DNA of 64,000 nt from JBGAKG01 sp044224495 (GTDB lineage Bacteria; Myxococcota_A; Polyangia; Polyangiales; Polyangiaceae): assembly GCA_044224495.1 (NCBI GenBank), contig JBGAKG010000022.1:128465-192464 (forward strand), read 5' to 3'. This document shows positions 7,579-15,492 of the stretch, piece by piece. The position numbers and the translations under genes are program-made. Numbering within the stretch: position 1 is the first letter of the stretch; every line of letters begins with the position of its first letter. Below the pieces are notes generated by a model that saw nothing but the letters and a program-made list of their open reading frames with translations, did no database searches and had not been told where the DNA came from.

Positions 7579-8451
7579 TCATCGCGCCGCGTCGTCCCGA
7601 AGTGCTCGCCGGATCTCGCTCGGAGCGGGCAGCCCCTCCTCCTGAAGCGCGAGGATGAGGGCGCGGTCGCTCCCGTAGCCGAGCGATGCCGCGACCTGCG
7701 CGACCGTTGCATCCGGCGCGCCGAGGAGCGAGACGGCGGCGTTCACGCGGACGTGACGCAGGGTGCTTCGGAAGGAGGTCGGGGGCATGCGGACGGCACG
7801 AAGGTAGCGCTCCAGCCGGACGCGGGCCTGCCGTTCGCTCGCGCCGAGGCGCGCCGCGAACTCGGGCCAATTGGGGCGGGTGGAGAGCTGCGAGAAGGTC
7901 GACGAAAGGGCGTCGGCGACGCGCTGGTGGGTGCGGTCGACGGCGACTTCGCCCGGCGACCACGCAGAGACGGCGATCCCCAACCCGCGCGTCCATTGCG
8001 CGACGTCGGCGAGCAACGCGGGCTCGGGCTCGTCGCGTTCGACGCGCTCGGCAAGGCTTCGCGCGCGCGCGAGGTCGCGGCGGGACAGCGGGAGGTCGGC
8101 CGTCGCGCACGCCGCACCGCGATCGGCGGCCCACTCGACGACGAACGCGCGGAACGAACGCCCGCACCAGCGTTCATGCTTCGGTCCCGCGTCGTCGGTC
8201 AACGCCGTGCCTGGTTCGAGCACGAGCTCGCGCGTGCCTCGCAACAGGTACGCCCCGTCGAGCGGGACGACGAGTTGGCCGCTCACTCCTTCGGGCGTCA
8301 GCGGTGCGCAGGCTCCGTCGAGGAGCGCGCGATCGAAGCCGAGTCCGTCGAGCGCGATCACGTAGGCGCGGACGCCGGCGCCGAGCACCGCATGGTGGCT
8401 CCGTCGGCGCACCGTCCCGAGCAGACGCACTTCGCGGCGCAGGTGAAGCAT
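7579..8451 (-). CDS. AraC-type helix-turn-helix protein
   Basis: The 290-residue protein has an N-terminal beta-rich sensor-like part and a C-terminal AraC HTH region containing RHVRVNAAVSLLGAPDATVAQVAASLGYGSDRALI. The second HTH is less regular than in classic AraC proteins. A duplicated helix region near residue 195 (EFAARLGASERQARVRLERYL) supplies the other half. The start codon at 8451 overlaps the divergent lipoprotein start at 8443 by 9 bases, so the two genes probably share regulatory DNA inside each other's 5' ends. The 200 bp downstream of its stop contain no gene. Confidence 0.72.
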   Translation of the reverse strand: MLHLRREVRLLGTVRRRSHHAVLGAGVRAYVIALDGLGFDRALLDGACAPLTPEGVSGQLVVPLDGAYLLRGTRELVLEPGTALTDDAGPKHERWCGRSFRAFVVEWAADRGAACATADLPLSRRDLARARSLAERVERDEPEPALLADVAQWTRGLGIAVSAWSPGEVAVDRTHQRVADALSSTFSQLSTRPNWPEFAARLGASERQARVRLERYLRAVRMPPTSFRSTLRHVRVNAAVSLLGAPDATVAQVAASLGYGSDRALILALQEEGLPAPSEIRRALRDDAAR

Positions 8452-9351
8452 CGCGCCCCCAGGATACGCTGGTTGGCGCTCGTCCTCCCTCTCGTGGCGT
8501 CGTTCGTGGGTTGCCGGAAGCCCACGCCGGTGACCGTGGACCGGGGATCGGTCGCGACGACGGCCGTCGTGCGCGAGACGTACACGACGAACCTCCACGC
8601 GAGCCAGCCGGCGAACTTCCTCTCGTGCAATGGGTCCCAAGCGGGCTACGACGTCACTCGCGACGGCAAGGTCACGTGGACGCCGATGGCGCCCGAGACG
8701 AAGGAGCTCTGCGTCTACGTCTCGCCGAAGGGCAGCTCGTCCACCCGCTTCACGTGGACGGTCACGGCGAGCTGGCCCGTCGGTCGATCTCCGGCCGACG
8801 CACGCGCGGCAGTGGAGGGTCTCCGCCGCGAGCTGGCTGCCGTGTCCACCGCGAGCGCGCCGTGGAAGTGCTCGGCCGACGTCGTGCAGGCTGCGCGGGG
8901 GACGCCGATCCCGGTCGTGCTCCACGACGACCTCGTGGGGCCCGTCGGACCGAGGCACGCGCTCGGGGGATGGCGCCCCGTCCCGTTCCTCGCGGATCTG
9001 GAAACCGACCCCGGGAAGGCGTGGGCGCTCGACGCGGCGGCCTGGGTCTTCGTCGTCGAGCCGTCGAGCTACGTCGAGCCGGTGCTCGGGTTGAACCATC
9101 ACTTCGAGAGCGGATCGTTCGTCGGCGCGTTGGTGCTGGTCGACCGCAAGGCGAAGACCGCTCGGTGCAGGGCGCGGCTCGCGTTCGAGTCGAGCGAGCT
9201 CGTGTACACGAGCGGCGACGAGGGCGTGCGGCGCGACTTCCTCGAGCGCGGCACGCATGCACTCTTTACCGCGCTGGCGTCACTCGGCGCGCCGCCACTC
9301 GAAGCCGACCTCCCGAACATGCCGCCGGAGATCCTCGCGCGGTCGAAGTGA
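8443..9351 (+). CDS. Hypothetical lipoprotein
   Basis: This 302-residue protein begins at GTG 8443 with a basic n-region, a hydrophobic core and the lipobox FVGC, so it is probably a lipid-anchored envelope protein. The mature part has a conserved-looking C-terminal segment with FVVEPSSYVEPVLG, then GALVLVDRKAKTARCRA. I recognise no named domain. The start is uncertain because a TTG inside the signal region could also serve, and no clear ribosome-binding site is visible. It is divergent from and slightly overlaps the AraC-type gene, which is its likely regulator. Confidence 0.65.
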   Translation: MKHRAPRIRWLALVLPLVASFVGCRKPTPVTVDRGSVATTAVVRETYTTNLHASQPANFLSCNGSQAGYDVTRDGKVTWTPMAPETKELCVYVSPKGSSSTRFTWTVTASWPVGRSPADARAAVEGLRRELAAVSTASAPWKCSADVVQAARGTPIPVVLHDDLVGPVGPRHALGGWRPVPFLADLETDPGKAWALDAAAWVFVVEPSSYVEPVLGLNHHFESGSFVGALVLVDRKAKTARCRARLAFESSELVYTSGDEGVRRDFLERGTHALFTALASLGAPPLEADLPNMPPEILARSK

Positions 9352-9361
9352 CCGAGCGGGA

Positions 9362-10321
9362 TCATGAGGTCGCGATTCCCAGCCGGATCCTCGCTTCCTC
9401 CAGCGGGAGCGGCATCAGCTCCCAGTAGTCCCATTTCCCCATCACGTCGACGCGGACGCGGCGGCCCCGAACGAACGCGGCCACTGCGCGCGCCGGATCG
9501 AACGCCCCGCGCGCGGGCATCACGACGGCGGGGCTCACCGCGAGCCCGAGGTGGAACGTCGCGAGCACGGTCACGAAGAAGGTGAACGACTCCCCGTCCG
9601 CGCACGCGGCGTAGAACGCGCCGAGCTCGCACTCGCCCGCCGGGTCCGTGTCGTACCCATTCAAGACGTGCATGAGATCGTGGTGCACCATGCGCTCGGG
9701 CAGGCCGCCCTTCTCGCCGGGGAAGCGGAGCCCGCGAGACGCGAAGTGCTCGGTGACAGCGCGCCCGTACGATCCCGGAGGAGCGTCGGCCAGCGCGCGG
9801 AAGCGCGCTGCGAGCTCGGGATCGCGGTGCAGGCCGAGCAGGAACGAGAGCACGTAGCCCACTCCGGCGATGCCTTCTTCCTGCCAGATCCTCCGAAACA
9901 TCCGCCGCGCGTCGGGCGAGCGCGTCGCGAGCGCGCGCTTCACCGCGCCCGTTCGCCGCTTGCGGAGGGCAGGGAGGAGCTCCACGAACGGCGAGCGCAC
10001 ACCGAGCTCGCGCGCGATCGCGAGGACCTCGCGCTCGCGCGGGAGGGGGACCTCGCCCGGCATGCAGGCCACGATCACGAGCGCATCGACCAACGCGCGG
10101 CGCTCGCGCGGCTCCGGGAATGCCGCGCTCGGGTCCACCGAGCTGCGATAGACCCCCACGCCGAGCGCCGGGGCGAGGACCGCGAGGAGCTCTGCCGTGC
10201 GCTCGTCGATCGGCAGCCCACCGGCTCGTGCGATGCGCTCGGCGCAGCCCATCGCCGCCCGAGCTTGCTCCGGCGTGAGAGCGAGGGCATGCGCGAGGGC
10301 CGAAGTCTCACCGTGCTGCAT
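9362..10321 (-). CDS. TerB-like / Coq4-like fusion protein
   Basis: The 319-residue protein joins two recognisable parts. Residues about 1-130 look like a TerB-type helical domain, with ERRALVDALVIVACMPGEVP and PREREVLAIAREL. Residues about 140-319 resemble Coq4, the ubiquinone-biosynthesis scaffold, with the metal-ligand motif HHDLMH followed 11 residues later by Glu in GECELGAF, matching the HDxxH-x11-E pattern. It may bind a metal and a prenyl or lipid ligand. Its promoter (TTGACA at 10350-10355, AATAAT at 10328-10333, both read leftward) straddles a perfect palindrome and lies so close to the ATG that the transcript would be almost leaderless. The divergent TetR protein is its probable repressor. 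Confidence 0.7.
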   Translation of the reverse strand: MQHGETSALAHALALTPEQARAAMGCAERIARAGGLPIDERTAELLAVLAPALGVGVYRSSVDPSAAFPEPRERRALVDALVIVACMPGEVPLPREREVLAIARELGVRSPFVELLPALRKRRTGAVKRALATRSPDARRMFRRIWQEEGIAGVGYVLSFLLGLHRDPELAARFRALADAPPGSYGRAVTEHFASRGLRFPGEKGGLPERMVHHDLMHVLNGYDTDPAGECELGAFYAACADGESFTFFVTVLATFHLGLAVSPAVVMPARGAFDPARAVAAFVRGRRVRVDVMGKWDYWELMPLPLEEARIRLGIATS

Positions 10322-10327
10322 GCGTCC

Positions 10328-10355
10328 ATTATTGCAACACAAGTTGCAATGTCAA
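10328..10355 (-). promoter_or_regulatory. Sigma70-like promoter of the TerB-Coq4 gene with TetR operator in the spacer
   Basis: Read on the minus strand, TTGACA and AATAAT are separated by 16 bases. The spacer and flanks hold TTGCAAC-TTGT-GTTGCAA, a perfect 7-4-7 inverted repeat at 10332-10349. A repressor bound there would block RNA polymerase directly. Confidence 0.75.
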
Positions 10356-10996
10356 TCCGTCGCCGTCGCGATCGGGTAAGCTCGGCGCCGAGCGTGAAGA
10401 AGCCCGGAACGAAACGACCGCGGCGGGACGCGGGCCGCCCGCGCGGCAAGCCGATCGAGGACGCGATGCTGACCGAGACCCTCGCGGAGCTCGCCGCGCA
10501 CGGGATCGATGGCGTGAGCGTCGACCGGATCGCGCGTGCCGCGAAGGTGAACAAGACGAGCGTCTATCGGCGCTTCGGGACGCGCGAAGCGCTCGTCGCA
10601 GCCGCGCTCCAGCGCGTCGCGGGCGACGTGAGCGAGCAGCTCACCGATCAGGGCTCGCTCCGCGGCGACCTGATGCTCGTCGCCGAGCGCGTCGCGGCGC
10701 TCCTCGCGTCGCCGATCGGAGCGAGCCTCGCGCGCGCCGCGCTGAGCGAACCGCGACCGTCGCCGCTCTCCGCGCTCGCCACGCGCGAGATGGAAGGGCC
10801 GCGTGCGGCCGCCCTCGCGATGGTCGAGCGCGCGCGCGCCCGCGGGGAGTGGCGAGCGGGCGTCGGTCCCGAGGCGGTGCTCGCGGCGCTCGTCGGCGCG
10901 CTCCTCCACAAGGCGCTGCTCGAGCGCCGACCCGTGACGAAGAGCTTCGTGCGCGAGGTCGTCGAGGTGCTCGCGGGCGGCGTCATGCCGCGCTGA
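10349..10996 (+). CDS. TetR-family transcriptional regulator
   Basis: This regulator of up to 215 residues has a TetR N-terminal HTH (GVSVDRIARAAKVNKTSVYRRFGTREAL) and an all-helical C-terminal ligand domain. A basic Arg/Lys/Pro-rich tail precedes the HTH. The ATG at 10349 overlaps the last base of the operator palindrome. A GTG at 10394, in the same frame, is a credible alternative start. Neither has a good ribosome-binding site. The palindrome between it and the TerB-Coq4 gene suggests it represses both that gene and itself. The ligand is unknown. Confidence 0.85.
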   Translation: MSIRRRRDRVSSAPSVKKPGTKRPRRDAGRPRGKPIEDAMLTETLAELAAHGIDGVSVDRIARAAKVNKTSVYRRFGTREALVAAALQRVAGDVSEQLTDQGSLRGDLMLVAERVAALLASPIGASLARAALSEPRPSPLSALATREMEGPRAAALAMVERARARGEWRAGVGPEAVLAALVGALLHKALLERRPVTKSFVREVVEVLAGGVMPR

Positions 10997-11010
10997 ACGG
11001 CGGCGTTCGC

Positions 11011-13524
11011 TCAGCGCGCCGCCGCGAGCACGCGAACGTCGTGCGTGCGTTGCGCCACCTCGTCGTCGCGGAACGCCAGCGGGAGATGCTCCGCCTTCGC
11101 CCACGACGATTGGAGGTTCCCGTAGAACGGATCGCCGGGCGTCTCGCTCGTCCCGAGCGCCAGATCGAACGTGGTCACGACCCGACCTTGGTCGTCGAAC
11201 CCCATCACCATCCGGTACAGCGGCGCGTCGTCCGGGTGCGCTTGCTGCGCCGGGCTCGCGCCGTCGAAGAAGGGGGCGTTCGCGACCGAGATCGTGTCGA
11301 GCCCGCCTTCGATCGGGGTCGGGTCGAGGAGGAGCTTCTTCCCGTACGCGTTCGGGAAGAGCGCGCGCATCTGATCGTCCCAGCGGAGCTTGCCGACGTC
11401 CGTGGTCTGGAACCGCGTCGTGAGCCAACCGAGCGTGTCGTCGAGCGCTTGCAGGAAGAGCAGGTTCCTCCCGCCCGGCGCGGGGAGGAGCGCGTCGCTG
11501 CCCGTGAAGCGCGCCTCCGTCACGTTGCGCAGGAGCCCGGGCCAGAACGGCGGTGACTTCTCCGCGACCGCCTCGAACAACGTCTTCGTCGCGAGGGGCT
11601 CGAACACGCGCCGCGCCGCGAACCAGACGACGGCGGTGAAGACGAGGGGCTCCCCGCGGTCGTGGAGCATCCGCCCGTCCCACGCGCCGAGCGCCGCGGC
11701 GAGCGCGGTCACGTCGGTTCGGTTCGCGTACGCGGCGAGCGCCGGCTCCGTCGCGATCGCCTTCACCGCCGCGGCGATCTCGGGGAGGAACGTCGCTGCG
11801 AGCGGGCTCTGAACGTCGCGCTGGATGCGCTCGAGCTCCGGGCGCCCGATCGGCGTGCCGGCCTTCACGAGCGCGTCGAGCTCTTCGTCGATGCGCTGGA
11901 GCCGGAACCCGTTCGCGAAGTAGGTGCCGTAGTAGAAGGGATCGTTCTCGACGTTCCCGTCCGCGGTGTGCCCCCACGGATCCGTGTTCGCCGAGCCGAA
12001 CCAACCCACCGCCGGGTTCGCGAGGTGCGGGAGGCGGCTCGCGTCGAGATCGACGCCCGTCCACAGCGTGGACGCGTCCTTCCCGTCGAGGATGTGCCAC
12101 GGCATCGGGTGGCTCGCCGGATCACCACGATCGGGGATCGCCGCGTGGACGTGGTGCAGGAGATCGGTCGCGTCGGCGGCGAGGAAGTTCTGCGCGCCCA
12201 CGTCGATGAGATCGGCCGCCGCTTGGAAGTCGGCGACCGTCTGCGCCCGGTCCATCGCGAGGTAGGCGGAGAGCTCCCGCGTCGGGCGGAACCCCACCCA
12301 CTGGAACAGGATCGCGTTGCCCTTCACGAGGAACGAACGCGGGACGGGGAGGATCACGTCGGGCAGGAGCACGCCGAAGCCGGGCACCTCGTGGACGTCC
12401 ACGTCTTCCACGGTGCCGGTGCCGACCTTTCCGTCGTCGCGCACGAGGATCTTCTCGGTCCGCGTGACGACGGGGCGGACGCTCCCCCCGAGTGTGATCG
12501 ACTTGAAGTCGGGGTCGGCGTCGACGTCCCACAGATCCATGACGTCGGCGAAGTTGTTCGTCGCGGTCCATCCGACGCGCTCGGTCTGCCCGAGCTCGAC
12601 CGCAGGCGTGCCGACGAAGCTGAAGCCGAACACGTCGACGGCGCCGCCGTGGAGGTGGAGCGGGTAGAGGCGCGTCGGGTTCGTGAGCGCTTGGTGCGGA
12701 TCGCCGCAGACCCACGGCTTGCCGTTCGCGCTCTTCGCTGCGGTGACGCCCCAGTTGTTCGAGCCGAGCGGGCGATCGGGCCACGCGCGCGGGCCGCGGA
12801 AGGCGCCGGCGGGGAGCGGTGCGCTCGTGCCCGGCGCGGGCGGAGGTACCTTCGGGAGCGGGGCCTTGCCGCCGGTGAAGGGCTTCATCGGGAAGACGTC
12901 GTACGCGGGCTGGACGAACGGCACCTTCTTCGCGAAGTCGGGGGCCAGGTTCAGGATCGCCGTCGCGAGGATCTCCGCGTCGAGCGAGCTCGAGAGCCCG
13001 AACGCGAGGACTTTGCCGATCGCGAACGCGTGACTGACCTTCCACGGCTCGGGGACGAAATCGAGCTCGTCGGGACCGAACCCGTAGGGGCGGGGGACCT
13101 CGCCGCGCGCGATCTCGGCGATGCGCGCGTTGACGCCCGCGACCCACGCGTCGGCGTCGCGCGCATCGGCGGGCCGCTCGGCGCGGATGCGCGCTTCGTC
13201 CTGCTCGCCGAGCCGCGCGAAGCCGAACGTGCGTGCGCCGACGTCCGCCTTCTTGCTCGCCGCGCCGAAGAGCTCGGCCGAGCGCCCGAGCGCTTGCCGC
13301 CGCGAGAGCTCCATCTGGAAGAGCCGATCGCGCGCCATCGCGTAGCCGGCGCCGAAGAACGCGTCCGCTTCGCTTTCGGCGTACACGTGCGTGATGCCCA
13401 GGTCGTCGCGCACGAGCCGCACGTCCGCGGTCGGGAACGACGAGACCGGCGGCGGCTCGGAGAACGAGCAGCTCAGCGAGGCGACGACGCCGCCCAGGAC
13501 GGCGAGTGAGACGTGGCGGCTCAT
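11011..13524 (-). CDS. Penicillin acylase family lipoprotein (Ntn hydrolase)
   Basis: This 837-residue N-terminal nucleophile hydrolase would cleave an amide bond in an acylated substrate such as a beta-lactam, an acyl-homoserine lactone or a similar N-acyl compound. The order is typical: a lipoprotein-like signal ending in LSC, an A chain (about residues 30-200) and a Pro-rich spacer. Autocatalytic cleavage is expected before the nucleophile Ser of LGSNNWGV, with the B chain following. Other acylase segments such as GDPHQAL and WTATNNFADV are present. Its ATG overlaps the stop of the upstream hydrolase gene as ATGA, so translation is probably coupled. The TetR gene lies convergently 15 bases downstream. 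Confidence 0.88.
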   Translation of the reverse strand: MSRHVSLAVLGGVVASLSCSFSEPPPVSSFPTADVRLVRDDLGITHVYAESEADAFFGAGYAMARDRLFQMELSRRQALGRSAELFGAASKKADVGARTFGFARLGEQDEARIRAERPADARDADAWVAGVNARIAEIARGEVPRPYGFGPDELDFVPEPWKVSHAFAIGKVLAFGLSSSLDAEILATAILNLAPDFAKKVPFVQPAYDVFPMKPFTGGKAPLPKVPPPAPGTSAPLPAGAFRGPRAWPDRPLGSNNWGVTAAKSANGKPWVCGDPHQALTNPTRLYPLHLHGGAVDVFGFSFVGTPAVELGQTERVGWTATNNFADVMDLWDVDADPDFKSITLGGSVRPVVTRTEKILVRDDGKVGTGTVEDVDVHEVPGFGVLLPDVILPVPRSFLVKGNAILFQWVGFRPTRELSAYLAMDRAQTVADFQAAADLIDVGAQNFLAADATDLLHHVHAAIPDRGDPASHPMPWHILDGKDASTLWTGVDLDASRLPHLANPAVGWFGSANTDPWGHTADGNVENDPFYYGTYFANGFRLQRIDEELDALVKAGTPIGRPELERIQRDVQSPLAATFLPEIAAAVKAIATEPALAAYANRTDVTALAAALGAWDGRMLHDRGEPLVFTAVVWFAARRVFEPLATKTLFEAVAEKSPPFWPGLLRNVTEARFTGSDALLPAPGGRNLLFLQALDDTLGWLTTRFQTTDVGKLRWDDQMRALFPNAYGKKLLLDPTPIEGGLDTISVANAPFFDGASPAQQAHPDDAPLYRMVMGFDDQGRVVTTFDLALGTSETPGDPFYGNLQSSWAKAEHLPLAFRDDEVAQRTHDVRVLAAAR

Positions 13525-15449
13525 TGCGGGTCACACGGTCCGCTGCAGTACGCCTTCACGACGCCCGTGCGGAAGAACTCGTTGGACTGCTCGATGCTCG
13601 GCGGAAGCTCTCGCACCGTGTCGTGCGGGTCTTCGCCCTCCTTCATCGGGAGGTTGGCCTTCGGCGCCGGCGGCAACCCGAACTCGTACTCGACGAGGAC
13701 CGACTCGTCGGTGAAGGGGCCGTCCACACTGGGCACGCCGAAGACGGTGCGGTTCGTCGGCGAGAGGTTCTTCGCGCCGACCGTTCGCGCGATGACGTGG
13801 GCCCCGAGCGGCGTGACCTGGTGGTCGCCGATCGCGGCGTGGATGAGCACGCGGTGGGCCGGCGTGTTCGGGAGCGTGTCCTTCGCGAGGTAGGGCGCGT
13901 AGCCGTCGGGCTCGGTGCGATCCCACGTGATCTGCAGCAGTGCCTCGACGAGCCGGAGATCGAGTCCGTTCGGGAAGCCGCCCTTGAGTAGGAAGCGGAA
14001 CCCGCTGAAGTCGGCGCTGCGGTCGAGGAGGAGCGTGTACGGCATGCCCGGCTCGCCGAGGAGCCCGCGCGTGACGTCGGTCGTGAGCGCCATGTAGGTC
14101 GTGCCGAAGATGCCGCCTTGGCTGTCGCCGCGGTAGTAGCGCTTCGTCGGGTCGATGATCGGCTTGCCGCCGACCTGCAGGTTCGGATCGCCGACCATTC
14201 GCCCGGACATCATGCGCATCGCGAGGAGCGAGTTGATGATGCCTTGGTGCTGGCGGTCGACGGCGTGGCGGAAGAGGTTCAGATCCTGCGTCGCCGCCGC
14301 CGTGACGGTGTCGACGTCGGCGCTGGCCATCCCGACCCAGTCGACGGCGATCCCGACGTAATCGTGTAGATTGCAAATTTTGGCGAAGTAGCCGTCGATG
14401 CCTTCGTTGCGGCTCCCGAGCAGGCCGTGGCCGTTCTGCAGGATCGCAGCGGGAGCATCCGGCGTCGCGCTCTTCGGGACGAGGACGACGAAGGGATACT
14501 CGGCGGTCCCATTGCGCTTCGGCTTGCCGTCGGGGCCGCGCACGATCACGCCGCCCGGATCGGGTTTGTCGAGGTAGAGCGGCACTTTCATCATCCCGCG
14601 GAGCCGCAGCGCGAGCTCGGGGTTCGGGTCGGCTTTGACCTCGGTGAGCGTGTACTCGGGGCCTTGATCGCCGACGAACGCGAGCGCGTCGTCGCGCATG
14701 GCGACCAGATCGCGCGTCGTGTTGTCGCGGCTCGCCGTCGTGTAGTCCCACGCGAGCAGGAGTGACGAGCGCTCGATGCCCGCGCTCTTCAACTTCGCGA
14801 AGACGTCCTCGAACGCGGCGCGACGCGCCTCGAACTTGGCGCTCGTAGTGGTCTTGCCGTCGCGGAGCGCACGGAAAGCGGGGCTCGGCGTGATCGGAGC
14901 GCCGTCCACGTCGACGAGCCCGCGCACCGCGACGATGTAGCGGTGTGCGTCCTTCAAGCGGACGACGGGCCGAATCATCAACGCGCGATCGTCTTCCTTG
15001 AAGGTCGCCGCGTCGATCTCGGCGAAGTGCGGGACCAGCTCTCCGGTCTCGGCGTCGAGCAGGATCGTCTTCGACGACGGCACGATCGTGTCGGCGATGT
15101 GGTCCTCGTCGGAGAGCCCGGTGGACGCGAGGCGGGGGAAGAACGCGAGCGCCTCTTCGCCCGGCGAGAAGCCATCGTGCTCCGCGAACGGGAGCGGATC
15201 GATCGCGGCCGCGCTCTGCGGGACCGGGAGCATCGGCCCGAGCTGGAGTCGCGTGACGCCGTCGCTGCCCTTCACGCGCCAGAGATCGTTCGGAAAGGGA
15301 TAGCCGCAGTGCTCCGGTTGGATCGGATCGCAGCCTTCCGCGATCCCCGCGTAGGGATCGATCGGCGTCTCGTCAGGTGGACCCGACGAGCAGCCGAAGA
15401 GGACGGCAACTACGATCCCAATCGCCCTACCGAGAGGTTGGCCCCGCAT
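13521..15449 (-). CDS. Alpha/beta-hydrolase-like lipoprotein
   Basis: The 642-residue lipoprotein has a signal peptide ending in FGC and an acidic, Pro-rich linker. A long domain follows with the nucleophile elbow GDSQGG (about residue 460) inside a hydrolase-like core: ILQNGHGLLGS, then VDWVGM, then RGDSQGGIFG. A late His in IGDHQVTPLG could complete the triad. This type of surface esterase-like protein is common in myxobacteria but has no assigned substrate. The start at 15449 is 6 bases after TATAAC, suggesting a leaderless message. It forms an operon with the penicillin acylase gene (ATGA overlap), hinting at joint attack on an extracellular amide/ester compound. Confidence 0.78.
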   Translation of the reverse strand: MRGQPLGRAIGIVVAVLFGCSSGPPDETPIDPYAGIAEGCDPIQPEHCGYPFPNDLWRVKGSDGVTRLQLGPMLPVPQSAAAIDPLPFAEHDGFSPGEEALAFFPRLASTGLSDEDHIADTIVPSSKTILLDAETGELVPHFAEIDAATFKEDDRALMIRPVVRLKDAHRYIVAVRGLVDVDGAPITPSPAFRALRDGKTTTSAKFEARRAAFEDVFAKLKSAGIERSSLLLAWDYTTASRDNTTRDLVAMRDDALAFVGDQGPEYTLTEVKADPNPELALRLRGMMKVPLYLDKPDPGGVIVRGPDGKPKRNGTAEYPFVVLVPKSATPDAPAAILQNGHGLLGSRNEGIDGYFAKICNLHDYVGIAVDWVGMASADVDTVTAAATQDLNLFRHAVDRQHQGIINSLLAMRMMSGRMVGDPNLQVGGKPIIDPTKRYYRGDSQGGIFGTTYMALTTDVTRGLLGEPGMPYTLLLDRSADFSGFRFLLKGGFPNGLDLRLVEALLQITWDRTEPDGYAPYLAKDTLPNTPAHRVLIHAAIGDHQVTPLGAHVIARTVGAKNLSPTNRTVFGVPSVDGPFTDESVLVEYEFGLPPAPKANLPMKEGEDPHDTVRELPPSIEQSNEFFRTGVVKAYCSGPCDPQ

Positions 15450-15455
15450 GGCGGC

Positions 15456-15461
15456 GTTATA
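15456..15461 (-). promoter_or_regulatory. Putative leaderless -10 (TATAAC) for the hydrolase lipoprotein
   Basis: TATAAC ends exactly 6 bases before the ATG at 15449 on the minus strand, and no ribosome-binding site is present. Confidence 0.5.
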
Positions 15462-15492
15462 CCGGACATTGGTCCCGGATGCCAGACGCTCG

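Noticed and set aside
13506..13991. Long plus-strand frames across the hydrolase and acylase genes
   Set aside because: These are complements of well-supported minus-strand genes with strong family motifs and have Arg-rich, low-complexity products.
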